This document shows positions 12,159-21,653 of a DNA stretch of 64,000 nucleotides, piece by piece. The stretch lies in the NCBI GenBank assembly GCA_001910725.1, contig MJGA01000031.1, positions 124,001 through 188,000 on the forward strand, given 5' to 3'. This stretch comes from Phanerodontia chrysosporium (lineage: Eukaryota > Basidiomycota > Agaricomycetes > Polyporales > Phanerochaetaceae). Each line of letters starts with the position of its first letter. Within the stretch, counting starts at the first letter, position 1. A model generated the notes under the pieces. It saw only the letters and a program-made list of their open reading frames with translations, was not told where the DNA came from and made no database searches. Position numbers and translations under genes: made by a program.

Positions 12159-15100
12159 ATGGCGAGGGCGAACCGAACGCTATCGCAACACATCCTCTTC
12201 GAAATGAGCCAGCAGCACCGCCCCACGACTGAGCCTTCGCCCGCTCGGAGCGACCGAGCGCAGCAGCGCGTCGGTGCCCGAACTCGACTTCGCCGCCGGC
12301 TGCTCACGCAGCTAGAGGGAATCGACCTTGACAACGTCGCGGCCAACCGAGCCTGGTTGGAGCAAGCCCGGAGCGTCTCGGTGCGTCGCGCGAATGTCTG
12401 CCGACTTGTATTGACTGAGCGATGTTAGTCCGAAGAGCCGTCCGCCGTCGCGGCCGTGCCTGGTCTCGCAGAGGAGCTCGACGACTTCCAGTTGAAGATG
12501 GGGCTTCGGCTCTATCAGCTCGCCGACAGCAGCGACACAGCGGACCTCGCGCGCGAGTTCCTTACGCCGGACCTGAGTTCGGTAGCATCTCGCGCGGTGC
12601 TGGCTGAGGCCGAGACGTTGCGTCGTCGGTTCGAAGCGGAGGGGTATGCCGATAGCGACGCCGTCGAGGCCGCAGCGCGTAGACTCGCTGACCTCGGGCC
12701 GATCCCCGAGGATCGCCTTCTCGCTGTGCTGTATGGCGACGAAGACACCGAGCGGCAGCTACCTGCCACGCCCGCTACCGTTGCCGCGGGTCCAATATCC
12801 TCCCCAGGCAGCGGGACCATCGTGCCTGCGCTTCGCGATTCTGACGCTCGGATGCGCTCGCGGACGTCCTCGCCCTCGCCCAACCCATCGAACGCGCCGG
12901 GATCTCCTCGCATGGACGTGGACGAGCTTAGCCAAGACGACGCGGAGGGAAGCGAGTCGGCGGTGCCGCCTTCGACGGAGCCCACTTCGCAGGTGTCCGA
13001 GAACGAACCCGACCAGCCGACACCGCAGGGTGGCGACGGCGCGAGGTCGCGTTCGGAGCTAAGTTCGGTTCGTCGCAAGCCAGTCCCTCGTCGGGCGCGC
13101 CGTGGTCAATCCGCGCCCGCGACCGAAAATGCCGAATTCTTCGGGGTCGACCGAGTACGTCCCGTTCCTCGTTTTCGGACGCGAGGTAGCTGACGTGTGT
13201 GCCAGTGCCGGTTCTGCATCAGCCGCGACGAGGAGTGCGTTTTCCAGGCCGGGAAACGTCGGTGCGCGCGGTGCTTGGAGCGAAAGGTGAAATGTCCCGG
13301 CAACCGCGCCTTCCCACCTTCGCCGGAGGCCAGCGGTGCCGAGTCGGGCGCGTCGCAAAGCCAGGCCGAACCCGTCGCGGACGCTGCCTCAGTGGCGTCC
13401 AGCCAGACTTCGCAGAAACGGGGTCGCCTGAGCCCTGACAAGGCCGCCAACACTAGTGAGTGTCGTCGAATCTTGGTCTTGCGCTTTGTATTGACTTGTG
13501 TCGTAGAGCGACCTCGTACCGTTCCGGTGGCCTCGGCTCGGGCTCGGGCCGCGACCTCGGTTCCGGGTCCTTCGTCGGCTGCGTCTTCCAGCACGATGCC
13601 GCCACCGTCCGGGTACTTCGGGCATTCGCCGGCGTTGGTCGACTCGTCTGTGCTGCGCGAGCTGCAGCTTCGCCCGCCCCCGAGCACGTCGCGCAACACA
13701 TCGTGCGCACCCAGGCCGACGCGTTGGCCAGCGAGATCGCGATGCTATCCGCGCGTATCGAGCTGCTGACTAGCCTTCGTTCAGGGCTCCAGGCCCTTCT
13801 TGACGACTTGCCGGGCGTTCGCGAGCGTCGCGACGATAGCGCCGAGCGGCGCCGTACGCCTCCTGTCGCGGAGCAGGGGCTCAACGCTTCACGAGGGAGC
13901 ACAAGTGGGGAGGTCGACGAGATGGCGCGGCGGAGCGAGTCACGCAGCGACGAACGGTTTGTTCAACTGTCCGTATTGACCAAGATATCATTAGTGTTTG
14001 TAATTACAATACAAGCGGGGGCTTACCTGTCCGTATTGACCAAGAGGTCGAGATGACGGACAGGAGCGAGAGGTGCTACCTATATATACTACAAGAGTTC
14101 AGGGCAGGCTATACGATTACATAAGCTGATGGGCAGCGCTCAGCATAGCCAGCGAGGCTGCGACGCGGGCTGCGCGGCGAGGCTGTGCTGGGGCTATGTC
14201 ACGAGGCTGTGTCAGCTGGCAGTGTCTCGAGGCTGCGTCGGGCCGAGGCTGTGTCATCAGGCTGATCAGCTCGGCGTGTCTCGGCGAGGGGAGTCATCAG
14301 GGATGACAGTGCCTCCTCGGCGATCCGGGGAACCGGTTGCAGGGCAGACCGGTGATCCGGGCAGTGTCTGAGCGCGCAGCGGGATGCGCTGGCGTCTAGG
14401 GGTGATGCGCCATCAGGGCGCTGGCGCTGCATGGCCAGGCGCTGAGTGTGGGCGGCTAGGACTCCAGACGGTGCGAGGGCTGCTCGCCCGTTGGATTAAT
14501 CGAGGAAAATAGCCAAAAATCGGCGAAAAATAGGGCAGCACCGTCACATCCGTGACATTACCCCCCTCCTAAAACCGAGCGTCCTCGCGAGGTCGTCAGA
14601 TGTGGCGCCCCTCCTCCCAATCGAGATCAGCCTTAGCGCGATCGGAGGCAGGAAGGAGAGAGACGTCGACTTCGGTGACGAACGGGCGAAAAGAGGCGGC
14701 AAGGGCTTCGAAGGCAGTGGCAGCGAGCTTGCGGGGCGCTTCCGGATTTTCGCGATGGAACTTGTTGACCAGGGCCTTGGCGTGCTTGAGGTTGTCTGCC
14801 TTTTCCCACGTGTCGCCGGCTTGACCGTAGCCTTTCCAGCGGACTTTGTACTGCAGTTGGCGGCGATATATACGGCTGTCGAGGACCTTCTCGACGACGT
14901 ATTCTTCTTCGCCGGCAACCTTGACAGGTTTGGGAGGCAGAGGCTTCTCAACGCCCTGATCGTGCCACGGGCTGAGGCGGTTGACATGGAAAACCGGGTG
15001 GATTTTCAGCCAGCTCGGGAGCTCGAGCCGATAGTCCAGATCGCCGATCTTTTCTAGAACCTTAAACGGACCTAGCTGGCGGGGGCCGAGCTTGGGCGAA

Positions 15101-18100
15101 GGCTGATCGATGCTGAGGTCCTTCGTGCTGAGCCAAACCTGATCGCCGACTTTGAAGGAGTGGGCGCGTTTCTTCGCGGCCTCGTATTCTTCTTTCATGC
15201 GGGCTTTGGTTAGGCGCAGGGCAGCTTCGGCCTCTTTGCGGACGTGAGCCATGCGGTCGAGACGCTCGTCGAGGGCGGGAACGTTGGTGTGTTTGCCGGC
15301 CGGGATCGTGAAGTCCGGTGTGTAGCCGTAAACAATCTCGAAGGGCGTGCGCTCGGTAGCACTGGACACGTGTGAGTTCAGAGTGAACTCGGCCATCGGA
15401 AGCCAATCGACCCAGTCGTCTTGGCGCTGGGAGACGAAGAGACGCAGGAATTTCTCGACTTCCTGGTTCTTGCGCTCGACCTTGCCGTTGCCTTCTGGGT
15501 GATATGCCGTGGTAAGACCAGTAGCGATGCCGAGGCGCTTGTACAGCGCTCGCATGTACTGGGCTGCAAACTGGGGTCCGCGATCGGAGAAGATCTTGCG
15601 TGGGAGGCCGTGGAGGCGGAAGATGTCCGTGTAGTGGACGTCGCCCATGCCGGCAGCGGTGATCGTCGAGTCGACCGGCACAAGGTGGCACTGATCCGAA
15701 TAGTGGTCCACGTAGACCGCGATCGAGTCCTTCTTGGTCTTGGCGTCGCGTGGGAGCTGCGTGATGAGATCCACGCCGACGTGTTCCCAAGGCCCTGAAG
15801 GGACGTCGTGGGGCTGTAGGGTGGCCTTCGGATGCGGGGCGGACTTGTACCGTTGGCATTGGTCACAGCCGAGCACGTAACGGCTAACGTCGGCGGAGAT
15901 GCGCGGCCACCAATAGTACCGAGAGACCAACTCGAGGGTGGTGTGCTTCCCAGGGTGTCCAGCCGTTGGCGCGTCGTGGCAAGACTTGATGACGTCGTTG
16001 CGCAGCGCGGCACTGTTCGGCACATAGACTTTTCCATGGTAGTACAGAAGGCCGTTGTCTTCTTCCCATTCGAGAACGCCGTTGCGCAGCTTGCGGGGCC
16101 CCTTGGTCCGGAGAACTTGCAGAGCGTCTGCGACTTCCTTTTCCTTTTCGGAGCAGTCGCGAATGCGCTTCTCGAGGGGGGAGGGGTTTGCGAGAGCCAC
16201 CGTGGCGGCTATCTTAAACAGCTCTGGCTTCAATACTATCTGTGAGCGGTTGTCCTCTTCGTCAGAGACATGCAGCGAGGAAGGCCGGGAGAGCGGGTCG
16301 GCGAGGAGATGCGTCTTGCCGGGGCGATGGATGATGCGGAAATCGTACTCGGCGAGGTAGGAGGCCCAGCGGGCTTGTCGCCGCGTGAGATTCTGCGCAG
16401 TCTTCCAGTACTGAAGATTCTGATGATCGGTCCAGATCTCAAAAGGCTCCGGGAGACCTTCGAGGAACTGGCGCCAGTCCTTGAGAGCTTCGATGATTGC
16501 AAGCATCTCGCGGTCCCAGATCTCGTAGTTCCGCTCGGCGGGGCTCATGGTCTGCGAGCGATACGCGATTGGATGCCAGAGACCATCTTCGGGGTTGCGT
16601 TGGGCTATGACTCCTCCGGTGGCGTAGCCAGAAGCATCGGTCTCGACACGAGTTGGCCGATCAATGCTCCACATGGCGAGCACGGGCTGAGTCGTGAAAG
16701 CGCGCTTGAGCGTCTCGAAGGCTTCCGCCTGTGCGGGACCCCAATTAAACGGAGTATCCTTCTTCGTCAGATCGTGCAGCGGGCGGCAGATCTTTGAGAA
16801 GTCCTTGATGAAACGGCGATAGAAGTTGGCGAACCCGACAAAGCCTCGTACATCTTTGAGGTTCTTCGGGGTCGGCCACTCGGCTACTGCCTTAACCTTG
16901 CCGGGGTCCATGCCGACCTGTCCTTCGCTGATGAGGAGCCCAAGGTACTCGATCTCTGAGCGCTCGAACTCGCACTTCTCGGGCCGAAGATACAGATCGT
17001 ACTTGGCGAGGCGTGCCAGGACCTCGTGAACAATCTTCCGATGCGAAGCGAGATCGTTCGACCAGATGAGGATGTCGTCGAGGTAAACTGCGACCTTGCT
17101 CTCAGCGATGAGGTCGGCGAAGATATGATTCATGAGGGCCTGGAACGTGGCGGGGCTGTTGCACAGACCGAAGTACATGACTCGGGGCTCGAAGAGACCG
17201 CGGTTAGTGACGAAGGCGGCTTTCCATTCGTCACCTTCCTTAATCCGGACGTTGTTGTAGCCCCAACGGACGTCGAACTTGGTGAAGATCTTAGCGCCCT
17301 GGAGCTTCCCGATGATGTCGGAGGCGAGGGGAAGGGGGTAGCGATTCTTCACAGTGATGTCGTTGAGCTTGCGGTAATCCTGGATGAACCGGAGCTTGCC
17401 GTCCTTTTTCTTGATAAAGAAGACAGGGGAAGCGATCGGAGACTTGCTGGGGACGATGTAGCCCTTGGCGAGTGCGTCGTCGATGAACCGCTGTAGTTCC
17501 TCATTCTCGATTGGGGACATGGGGTAGACCTTCGATTTGATCGATGCCGGGGCGTCCGGGACGAGATCTATCGCGTGGTCCCAGGGCTGATGCTTCGGAA
17601 GACGGTGTGATTCCTCTTCAGAGAACACCTTCTTGTGTCGGTGGTACTCTTTGGGAACCAGCTCTTCGAACGTCTTGGCGTACTTCTCGCGATTGGCTTC
17701 GACAGCGATCGCTTGCGAGTAAGTGTAGCCGGCGAGAATCCAGACTTCGTCCTTGGCGTCCTCAACAATGCCTGCTCGAAGCCATTCACGGCGTTCGGAG
17801 CGGTTGGCGTCAATCTGATGGATACCGAAAACCGGGGTGTCCTCAGCTCCGCCGCGGAGCTGAAACTGGACATCTCCCGTTTCCCAGTCGATGTTCGGAT
17901 TCCATTTCTTGAGCCACGGAAGTCCGAGGATGACGTCCTCCGGACCGATGTTCGTGACAAGAAACTCTTCCTTAAACGTATAAGAACCCACAGTGAGCTG
18001 GAGTCTGGCACGGCGTGTGATAGATCCTGCTTCATTCTTAGTTCCGTCGATGTTGTATAGTGTGATTTCCTTCTTGAGTGGTACCGTGAGGATCTTGTGT

Positions 18101-21100
18101 TGTTTACAGAAATCCTCGTGGATGAATAGCGAAGTCGCACCGGAGTCAATCATTGCAGGCGTGCGAATAGTTTTATTGAGTCCGGTGAGCTTTACAGGTA
18201 CACGATAGTGATTGGAAAAAGGATCTAACACTGATATTGTACACGAGCGGATGGTATCTGAAAGGTCCTGTGGTTCTAACGACGGTGCCGGAGTTGAATC
18301 CGGGCTTGATGAAACGGGGACCGACGATGCGGCGTCACTCCGGCCCCTTAAGCAAAACCCCCGAGCTGCTTTTGTATCAGAGCCAGCTGATCACGGAGGG
18401 CGGCGAGCGCGGCGGCTTGGTCGTCAGACGAGCTGCCAGAAGACGAGGAGGCCGGAGACGAGGAGTCCTGTGACGAGGTATCCGAAGACGAAGCGCGGAC
18501 GGCGGCAGTAGCGGGGGCGGTTCTCGGCTTGCCCTCGAGGCGGGCACGACAGACGCGGGACCAGTGTCCCTTCTTGCCGCAGTGGTTGCAAACCGAGTCG
18601 CGGTGCACGGGGTCCGTGGACTTGTGGGATTTCGAGCCGCAGACCTTGCAGCGATCCTTCATGACGGCGTCGAACTGGCGCTTGAGATCCGTGCCAGTGA
18701 GACCCTTAAACAGCTCGTCAATGTTCGCGGCGTCGATGTCCATCGCGTTCGGGTCGCGGAAGGCGCGCGCCGACGAGCTAGCCGGAGACGAGGACGTCTT
18801 GCCCTGCTGCGCCAGGAGGTCCTGCGAAAGCTTATCCTTCGACCGATCGACGGCAAAGCCAGCGTTCTTGAGCTCGTCGTACGTCTCGGGGCCTTTGCCG
18901 GTGCTGGGGTTGACCATGTACGAAATCCGTTCGAGGTAGTCCTTGTTGAACTTCGTCCGTAGCCGGGCCGCCAGGTCTTCCGGAGTGAGCTTCGTGCGTC
19001 CGGCGAGGGCTTGGAACTCCGCAAAGAACTCCGCGAACCGACGGTTGCCTTGTGTACACGCCTGTAGCTTGCTGAGGGCCTCGGCCTTCTCGTCCATAGG
19101 CTCGAACCGGTTCTTAAAAGCTTCCCAGAACGTGGCGCGAGAGCCGTCGAATATCTGTGTGCCGTCTGCCGCTTGCTCGATGTACTGTCGTGCCCATTCC
19201 GCCGCTTCATCCTGCATGAAGGAGAGAGCGCCGACGATCCACTTCTGGCCGTCTACCAAGATCTTGCCGGTGTTTGCGTCCCGCTCGAGGTTACCGTTGA
19301 CGTCGCGCTTGCCGAATTTCTCCGGCTGTCCGTCGGCGTAGATGCGATAGGCGGCGCGGAAGAGTCGGGCCGTGTCTGAACCCTTTCCTTTGAACGGCAT
19401 GGGCTTCTCGACGAAGGGGAGCTCCTTGTTGGCATTGACCGTTGCGTTGACCGTTGTCCGATTGGCGCCAATAGTCTGGGCCAGAGTGTTAACCGTATTT
19501 GTAAGCTGCGTCATCGCCTGGGCCATTTGCAGGAGGGCAGCGGAGATGGGGTCGGGGGGAGCCGGGCCGGGAGGCGCTCCACCGGGAGTGCTCGACATGT
19601 TGGGGGGACGGGGAGTGTTGGCTCCTGATTGAGCGCGGGAGAGGTTAAACGGAGAGGGAGCGGGTTCGTGGTCGGAGAGGACGGAGCCGAGCGATGTCTC
19701 GGGAGACGAGTGGTGGCTGCTGTCCGGGGGGCTGTGATCGGGAGTATTCGGAGTGGTGGCAGAGGCGCGGGCGAATTCTAGCCGTTGCGCGAAATGAGGG
19801 CGCTCGAACTGTGTCTCTCGGTCGCTAGGCGGAACCGGGAGTAGCGGAGGGGCAGTCTCTCGATAAGGGCAGGGCTGCTGACTGCACTCCCTGGCTTCTC
19901 GAGACCCGTTGTTTTCCTCGACGTGGAGATCAGCAGGAAGAGTGACGCCGTTCTCTGTGGTTCGCCCGAAGAAGTGCAGACAATTCGAGCAATCGAAATC
20001 CAGAGCGACAGAAATGTATTTGTAGACTAATCGAAATACCCGGCTCGGTACACTATGTCCAGCTCTCCTACGATACGGCGGAAATTGCGCCTTAAACCGA
20101 CAAACGGAATGTCACCGATTTGAGCTAGTCCGAGCTCGTACTGGTGCCACTCCTTAAACGTGGTGGTGGGGGCGAGACGACTGAGCTCGGCGCGGATCTG
20201 CCGAAGGCGTTCGAGCAGCTGGCAGACGCCGTGTGCGCGGTCGCTGCTGACGAGGTGAAAGAGGTCGACTTCTTCGACGGCTTTGAGACGCTTGATGGTT
20301 GCGTCGAGCTTGGGCGTGAAGATGCCGACGAGGTCAGTGGGGGAGTACTTGGGGATGTCGATGCCGACGGGCTTGCGGGCGATGGGTTCGTATGTCGGGG
20401 CGGCGCTGAGGCGCTCTGCCAAACTGAGCTTCGAGGAGGAGGCGGCTACGGCGGCCTGGGCCTCTTGCGCCTCTCGCTGGCGCTGTTCGCGGATACGATT
20501 GCCTACGCGTTGTTCGGCCTCACGAGCTTCGCGGACGGCAGTCCAGTTGATGGAGGGAACGGAAGGCGGGGGCGTCGGGAGCGTGGAGACGTACTTGATG
20601 ACCGCCTTGACTTTGCGGTCTGTCCACTTAACGGGGTTGCCGGCCTCGCGACGACGTTGGAGGCGGTCGAAGATGCGTTGGGGGATGTGGTCTTTGAGAA
20701 GGGGTGCGTTCGGGGGCGGAGAGGCCGCGCTTCGACGAACGTCTTTCGGCACTGCGAATGCAAGCCTTAGCAACGTGCACGGAGTGAGCAGACTGCTCGA
20801 CTACGACGTACTCGCTTTAAGCGGAGGGAATAAACTTTTTGAAACGGTATTTGGGGGAGCGGTAGGGGGAGAATTGCCTAGGGCACCCAAGAGATCTCGA
20901 CCTAATGTCGCGGAGCAGGGGCTCAACGCTTCACGAGGGAGCACAAGTGGGGAGGTCGACGAGATGGCGCGGCGGAGCGAGTCACGCAGCGACGAACGGT
21001 TTGTTCAACTGTCCGTATTGACCAAGATATCATTAGTGTTTGTAATTACAATACAAGCGGGGGCTTACCTGTCCGTATTGACCAAGAGGTCGAGATGACG

Positions 21101-21653
21101 GACAGGAGCGAGAGGTGCTACCTATATATACTACAAGAGTTCAGGGCAGGCTATACGATTACATAAGCTGATGGGCAGCGCTCAGCATAGCCAGCGAGGC
21201 TGCGACGCGGGCTGCGCGGCGAGGCTGTGCTGGGGCTATGTCACGAGGCTGTGTCAGCTGGCAGTGTCTCGAGGCTGCGTCGGGCCGAGGCTGTGTCATC
21301 AGGCTGATCAGCTCGGCGTGTCTCGGCGAGGGGAGTCATCAGGGATGACAGTGCCTCCTCGGCGATCCGGGGAACCGGTTGCAGGGCAGACCGGTGATCC
21401 GGGCAGTGTCTGAGCGCGCAGCGGGATGCGCTGGCGTCTAGGGGTGATGCGCCATCAGGGCGCTGGCGCTGCATGGCCAGGCGCTGAGTGTGGGCGGCTA
21501 GGACTCCAGACGGTGCGAGGGCTGCTCGCCCGTTGGATTAATCGAGGAAAATAGCCAAAAATCGGCGAAAAATAGGGCAGCACCGTCACATCCGTGACAC
21601 CTCCTGGAGGTTCTGCCGGGTCGAGTGCGAAGGGCAAGGGCCGAGCTCGGTGA
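12159..21653 (+). CDS. antisense Zn2Cys6-like protein of element A (interrupted by element B)
   Basis: Read on the plus strand, opposite to gag-pol. Predicted exons are 12159-12380, 12429-13154, 13206-13455, 13507-13649 and 13715-13863, the last continuing at 21605-21653. Introns of 48, 51, 51 and 65 nt have GTGCGT, GTACGT, GTGAGT and a weak GTGCTG donor; the first three keep the frame convincingly. The protein would be about 512 residues. It has a basic N-terminus, an acidic Ser/Pro middle, then from the third exon a cysteine cluster spaced C-X2-C-X6-C-X8-C-X2-C-X6-C ending CARCLERKVKC. This is the spacing of fungal Zn(II)2Cys6 DNA-binding domains. A heptad-like helix (ASEIAMLSARIELL) and a Lys/Arg-rich tail follow. 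Element B sits in the last exon, so this copy now reads into its LTR to a stop at 14056, losing the final 16 residues. Role unknown; a regulator of the element or host is an inference. Confidence 0.65.
13864..14557 (-). repeat. element B LTR (3' LTR)
   Basis: 694 bp. Contains a TATATATA tract (14081-14088), two copies of an 18-mer reading CTTGGTCAATACGGACAG on the minus strand, and a cluster of GAGGCTG repeats (14155-14265). Same content as 20906-21599. On the plus strand it supplies the present C-terminus of the interrupted antisense gene. Confidence 0.95.
14558..14576 (-). other. polypurine tract, element B
   Basis: The minus strand reads TTTTAGGAGGGGGGTAA directly before the TGTCACGG edge of the 3' LTR, the expected primer position for plus-strand synthesis. 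Confidence 0.75.
14596..18231 (-). CDS. pol: element B Pol polyprotein with chromodomain
   Basis: 1,211 residues as an open frame. In order: an aspartic protease with DSGATS near residue 30; reverse transcriptase with YLDD (VAVYLDDILIWS); RNase H with TDASGYATGG; an integrase zinc motif (HPGKHTT...CDQCQRYK); the DDE core in VGVDLITQLP, FSDRGPQF and NGKVERKNQEVEKF; and a chromodomain near residues 1115-1165 (EYVVEKVLDSRIYRRQLQY then VRWKGYG). A chromodomain after integrase defines chromoviruses and is thought to guide insertion into chromatin. The frame lies -1 to gag and stays open upstream through the gag stop, so translation by -1 frameshifting at 18360-18354 is likely, rather than an independent start at the displayed ATG. 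No damage is seen. Confidence 0.95.
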   Translation of the reverse strand: MLDPFSNHYRVPVKLTGLNKTIRTPAMIDSGATSLFIHEDFCKQHKILTVPLKKEITLYNIDGTKNEAGSITRRARLQLTVGSYTFKEEFLVTNIGPEDVILGLPWLKKWNPNIDWETGDVQFQLRGGAEDTPVFGIHQIDANRSERREWLRAGIVEDAKDEVWILAGYTYSQAIAVEANREKYAKTFEELVPKEYHRHKKVFSEEESHRLPKHQPWDHAIDLVPDAPASIKSKVYPMSPIENEELQRFIDDALAKGYIVPSKSPIASPVFFIKKKDGKLRFIQDYRKLNDITVKNRYPLPLASDIIGKLQGAKIFTKFDVRWGYNNVRIKEGDEWKAAFVTNRGLFEPRVMYFGLCNSPATFQALMNHIFADLIAESKVAVYLDDILIWSNDLASHRKIVHEVLARLAKYDLYLRPEKCEFERSEIEYLGLLISEGQVGMDPGKVKAVAEWPTPKNLKDVRGFVGFANFYRRFIKDFSKICRPLHDLTKKDTPFNWGPAQAEAFETLKRAFTTQPVLAMWSIDRPTRVETDASGYATGGVIAQRNPEDGLWHPIAYRSQTMSPAERNYEIWDREMLAIIEALKDWRQFLEGLPEPFEIWTDHQNLQYWKTAQNLTRRQARWASYLAEYDFRIIHRPGKTHLLADPLSRPSSLHVSDEEDNRSQIVLKPELFKIAATVALANPSPLEKRIRDCSEKEKEVADALQVLRTKGPRKLRNGVLEWEEDNGLLYYHGKVYVPNSAALRNDVIKSCHDAPTAGHPGKHTTLELVSRYYWWPRISADVSRYVLGCDQCQRYKSAPHPKATLQPHDVPSGPWEHVGVDLITQLPRDAKTKKDSIAVYVDHYSDQCHLVPVDSTITAAGMGDVHYTDIFRLHGLPRKIFSDRGPQFAAQYMRALYKRLGIATGLTTAYHPEGNGKVERKNQEVEKFLRLFVSQRQDDWVDWLPMAEFTLNSHVSSATERTPFEIVYGYTPDFTIPAGKHTNVPALDERLDRMAHVRKEAEAALRLTKARMKEEYEAAKKRAHSFKVGDQVWLSTKDLSIDQPSPKLGPRQLGPFKVLEKIGDLDYRLELPSWLKIHPVFHVNRLSPWHDQGVEKPLPPKPVKVAGEEEYVVEKVLDSRIYRRQLQYKVRWKGYGQAGDTWEKADNLKHAKALVNKFHRENPEAPRKLAATAFEALAASFRPFVTEVDVSLLPASDRAKADLDWEEGRHI
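18348..19598 (-). CDS. gag: element B Gag
   Basis: 416 residues from the first ATG (19598). The N-terminus is Pro/Gly-rich, followed by a capsid-like helical region (WARQYIEQ, WEAFKNRFEP) and a CCHC zinc knuckle CNHCGKKGHWSRVC that binds the packaged RNA. A second Cys pair (CKVCGSKSH) lies just before it. The same frame is open for about 145 more codons upstream (to about 20030) with protein-like composition, including DFDCSNCLHFFGR, but has no ATG there. The stop TAA is at 18350-18348, three nucleotides after the slippery heptamer. Confidence 0.9.
   Translation of the reverse strand: MSSTPGGAPPGPAPPDPISAALLQMAQAMTQLTNTVNTLAQTIGANRTTVNATVNANKELPFVEKPMPFKGKGSDTARLFRAAYRIYADGQPEKFGKRDVNGNLERDANTGKILVDGQKWIVGALSFMQDEAAEWARQYIEQAADGTQIFDGSRATFWEAFKNRFEPMDEKAEALSKLQACTQGNRRFAEFFAEFQALAGRTKLTPEDLAARLRTKFNKDYLERISYMVNPSTGKGPETYDELKNAGFAVDRSKDKLSQDLLAQQGKTSSSPASSSARAFRDPNAMDIDAANIDELFKGLTGTDLKRQFDAVMKDRCKVCGSKSHKSTDPVHRDSVCNHCGKKGHWSRVCRARLEGKPRTAPATAAVRASSSDTSSQDSSSPASSSSGSSSDDQAAALAALRDQLALIQKQLGGFA
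18354..18360 (-). promoter_or_regulatory. -1 ribosomal frameshift site, element B
   Basis: In gag frame the minus strand reads G GGT TTT GCT TAA, a canonical X-XXY-YYZ heptamer one sense codon before the stop. After a 6-nt spacer, GGGGCCG can pair with CGGTCCCC (7 pairs, one bulged T) about 17 nt on. The -1 frame is exactly that of pol. Confidence 0.65.
20027..20773 (-). CDS. element B upstream frame (ORF0), unknown function
   Basis: A 248-codon sense frame between the 5' LTR and gag; no known domain is recognised. Composition is protein-like: basic helices (QRIFDRLQRRREAG), a proline-rich joint, a charged heptad-like helix (REAREAEQRVGNRIREQRQ) and a conserved-looking end (WHQYELGLAQIGDIPFVGL). 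It contains no ATG; the displayed start is TTG, and the in-frame stop upstream is only about 12 codons earlier. At its 3' end it overlaps the upstream extension of gag, which lies in the -1 frame. It may be the N-terminal part of Gag reached by non-AUG start and frameshifting, a spliced exon, or the result of a single indel. Confidence 0.55.
   Translation of the reverse strand: MLRLAFAVPKDVRRSAASPPPNAPLLKDHIPQRIFDRLQRRREAGNPVKWTDRKVKAVIKYVSTLPTPPPSVPSINWTAVREAREAEQRVGNRIREQRQREAQEAQAAVAASSSKLSLAERLSAAPTYEPIARKPVGIDIPKYSPTDLVGIFTPKLDATIKRLKAVEEVDLFHLVSSDRAHGVCQLLERLRQIRAELSRLAPTTTFKEWHQYELGLAQIGDIPFVGLRRNFRRIVGELDIVYRAGYFD
20906..21599 (-). repeat. element B LTR (5' LTR)
   Basis: 694 bp, offset exactly 7,042 from the other LTR. 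The TATA-like tract is at 21123-21130 on the minus strand. Downstream lies a possible 60-nt intron at 21068-21009 with donor GTAAGC, branch-like CACTAATG and acceptor ACGGACAG. Confidence 0.95.

Larger units (their letters stand above)
13864..21599 (-). mobile_element. element B: chromovirus (Ty3/gypsy with chromodomain), nested in A
   Basis: 7,736 bp, flanked by direct CCTCC target duplications (13859-13863 and 21600-21604). LTRs of 694 bp lie at 13864-14557 and 20906-21599, with ends TGTCGCGG and CCGTGACA. The minus strand carries an upstream frame (20773-20027), gag (from 19598) and pol (to 14596) with protease, reverse transcriptase, RNase H, integrase and a C-terminal chromodomain. All domains are open, and the LTR reading frames are identical between the two ends. 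It therefore inserted recently and after element A. Confidence 0.97.

Noticed and set aside
14129..14371. 80-codon protein present twice (also 21171-21413)
   Set aside because: It falls inside the element B LTRs, over the GAGGCTG repeats.
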